Source of the DNA: Pirellula staleyi DSM 6068
Lineage (GTDB): Bacteria; Planctomycetota; Planctomycetia; Pirellulales; Pirellulaceae
NCBI GenBank assembly: GCA_945875845.1
Contig: CAMCMB010000049.1
Span: forward strand, 1-53,373
Direction: 5' to 3'
Length of the DNA: 53,373 bases
Position 1 is the stretch's first letter. Each line of letters starts with the position of its first letter. The notes beneath the pieces were generated by a model. It saw only the letters and a list, made by a program, of their open reading frames with translations, was not told the DNA's origin and searched no databases. This document shows positions 52,905-53,373 of this stretch, in pieces. The translations under genes and the position numbers were made by a program.

Positions 52905-53212
52905 CACGACGAAACGGACACCACTGGAACTTCATGATGCTGGACTTGCTTGACAGCTCTGTGTGCAGAGCGTTTGGGTCTAAAGCCGAAGCTCGAATCC
53001 GAGAATCCCGGATCGAAGATCGGCGTTAGGACTTGGAGGATGGCTTGTTGAATCAGTCTTTCGACGACATTGGGAATGCCGAGATTTCTGAACGAGCCAT
53101 CTGATTGATCTGCGCTGAGACTCTCAAGAGCACGGGCATTTATGGTGTCGTCTCCCGTAGGGACGGACGAGCTAGGGTCAGTACTACGACCTCTGCTGAC
53201 TTCTGTTGGCAC
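52905..53212 (-). pseudogene. Group II intron reverse transcriptase/maturase fragment
   Basis: On the minus strand a GTG at 53212 opens VPTEVSRGRSTDP, the usual beginning of group IIB intron-encoded proteins. It soon jumps to FRNLGIPNVVERLIQQAILQ and FDPGFSDSSFGFRPKRSAHRAV, the RT palm start (motifs 1-2 region). A large part of the N-terminal domain between these segments is missing, and the homology stops at about 52910, before the YADD motif. The intron RNA would lie to the right and beyond the window. It is a decayed fragment, not able to move. Confidence 0.75.
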
Positions 53213-53373
53213 GATTTCGAGTTACCTCGAGTCGCCCTGGCTTTCAATCGTCGAGATGATTTACTCCCAGGTACGCGCAACAGATCTCCCCAAATAAGAG
53301 CGTGATCTGTCCCTGCCCAAGCTTCCCATCTACTTCCGTCTCGTCTTCCGGATTGGCTTCGTGGTCAGCAGCC

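Overview
The window looks like the chromosome of a planctomycete, most likely in or near the Pirellulaceae. The basis is a pair of large PVC-type CxxCH membrane-bound dehydrogenase proteins, a secreted cytochrome/WD40 protein, short dispersed palindromes of a kind I associate with this group, and a core of ordinary housekeeping genes. Genus and species cannot be fixed from the sequence alone.

Layout. 1-3260 is a graveyard of mobile DNA on the minus strand: the start of an IS3/IS911-type transposase, an Avd gene next to a decayed FGE-sulfatase-like target gene (remnant of a diversity-generating retroelement), and two broken IS110 transposases. 3467-7609 (minus) holds scpA and a two-gene outer-membrane assembly unit in which POTRA domains and beta-barrel are separate proteins. 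7841-19827 (plus) is a run of four secreted proteins: two PVC CxxCH dehydrogenases, a PPC-like protein and a cytochrome/WD40 protein. 19938-24657 (minus) carries purL, tyrA and a lipoate-ligase-like gene. 25152-37971 (plus) is a complete type I-F CRISPR-Cas system: cas1, cas2-3, csy1, csy2, csy3, cas6f and an array of 71 repeats and 70 spacers, followed on the minus strand by a small unknown gene and a ParE-type toxin-antitoxin pair. 39381-43764 (plus) holds pqiA, an MCE protein, an MFS transporter and a gamma-carbonic-anhydrase-like protein. 48966-43890 (minus) is an apparent operon with a coiled-coil protein, a DUF2293 protein, pgl, a hemD-hemE fusion and a KAS III-like gene. 49244-51630 (plus) holds a small unknown gene coupled to an SNF2 helicase. 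The right end has a broken phage-like structural gene, a small secreted protein and a group II intron maturase fragment.

The main discovery candidate is in the 171-bp gap between cas2-3 and csy1. It has a strong sigma70-like promoter (TTGACA, 16 bp, TATCAT), followed by two degenerate copies of the CRISPR repeat flanking a 26-nt spacer-like stretch. That stretch matches a site directly abutting the -35 box of this same promoter, with a CC PAM, at 16 of the first 18 positions. The only two mismatches are at positions 6 and 12, the positions expected to be flipped out and unpaired in a type I crRNA. This predicts a crRNA-like RNA that guides the Csy complex to its own promoter and represses the csy operon (CreR-like autorepression) in a type I-F system.

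A second observation is that at least six of the 70 spacers encode pentapeptide-repeat motifs, so the system has sampled one repetitive gene family again and again.
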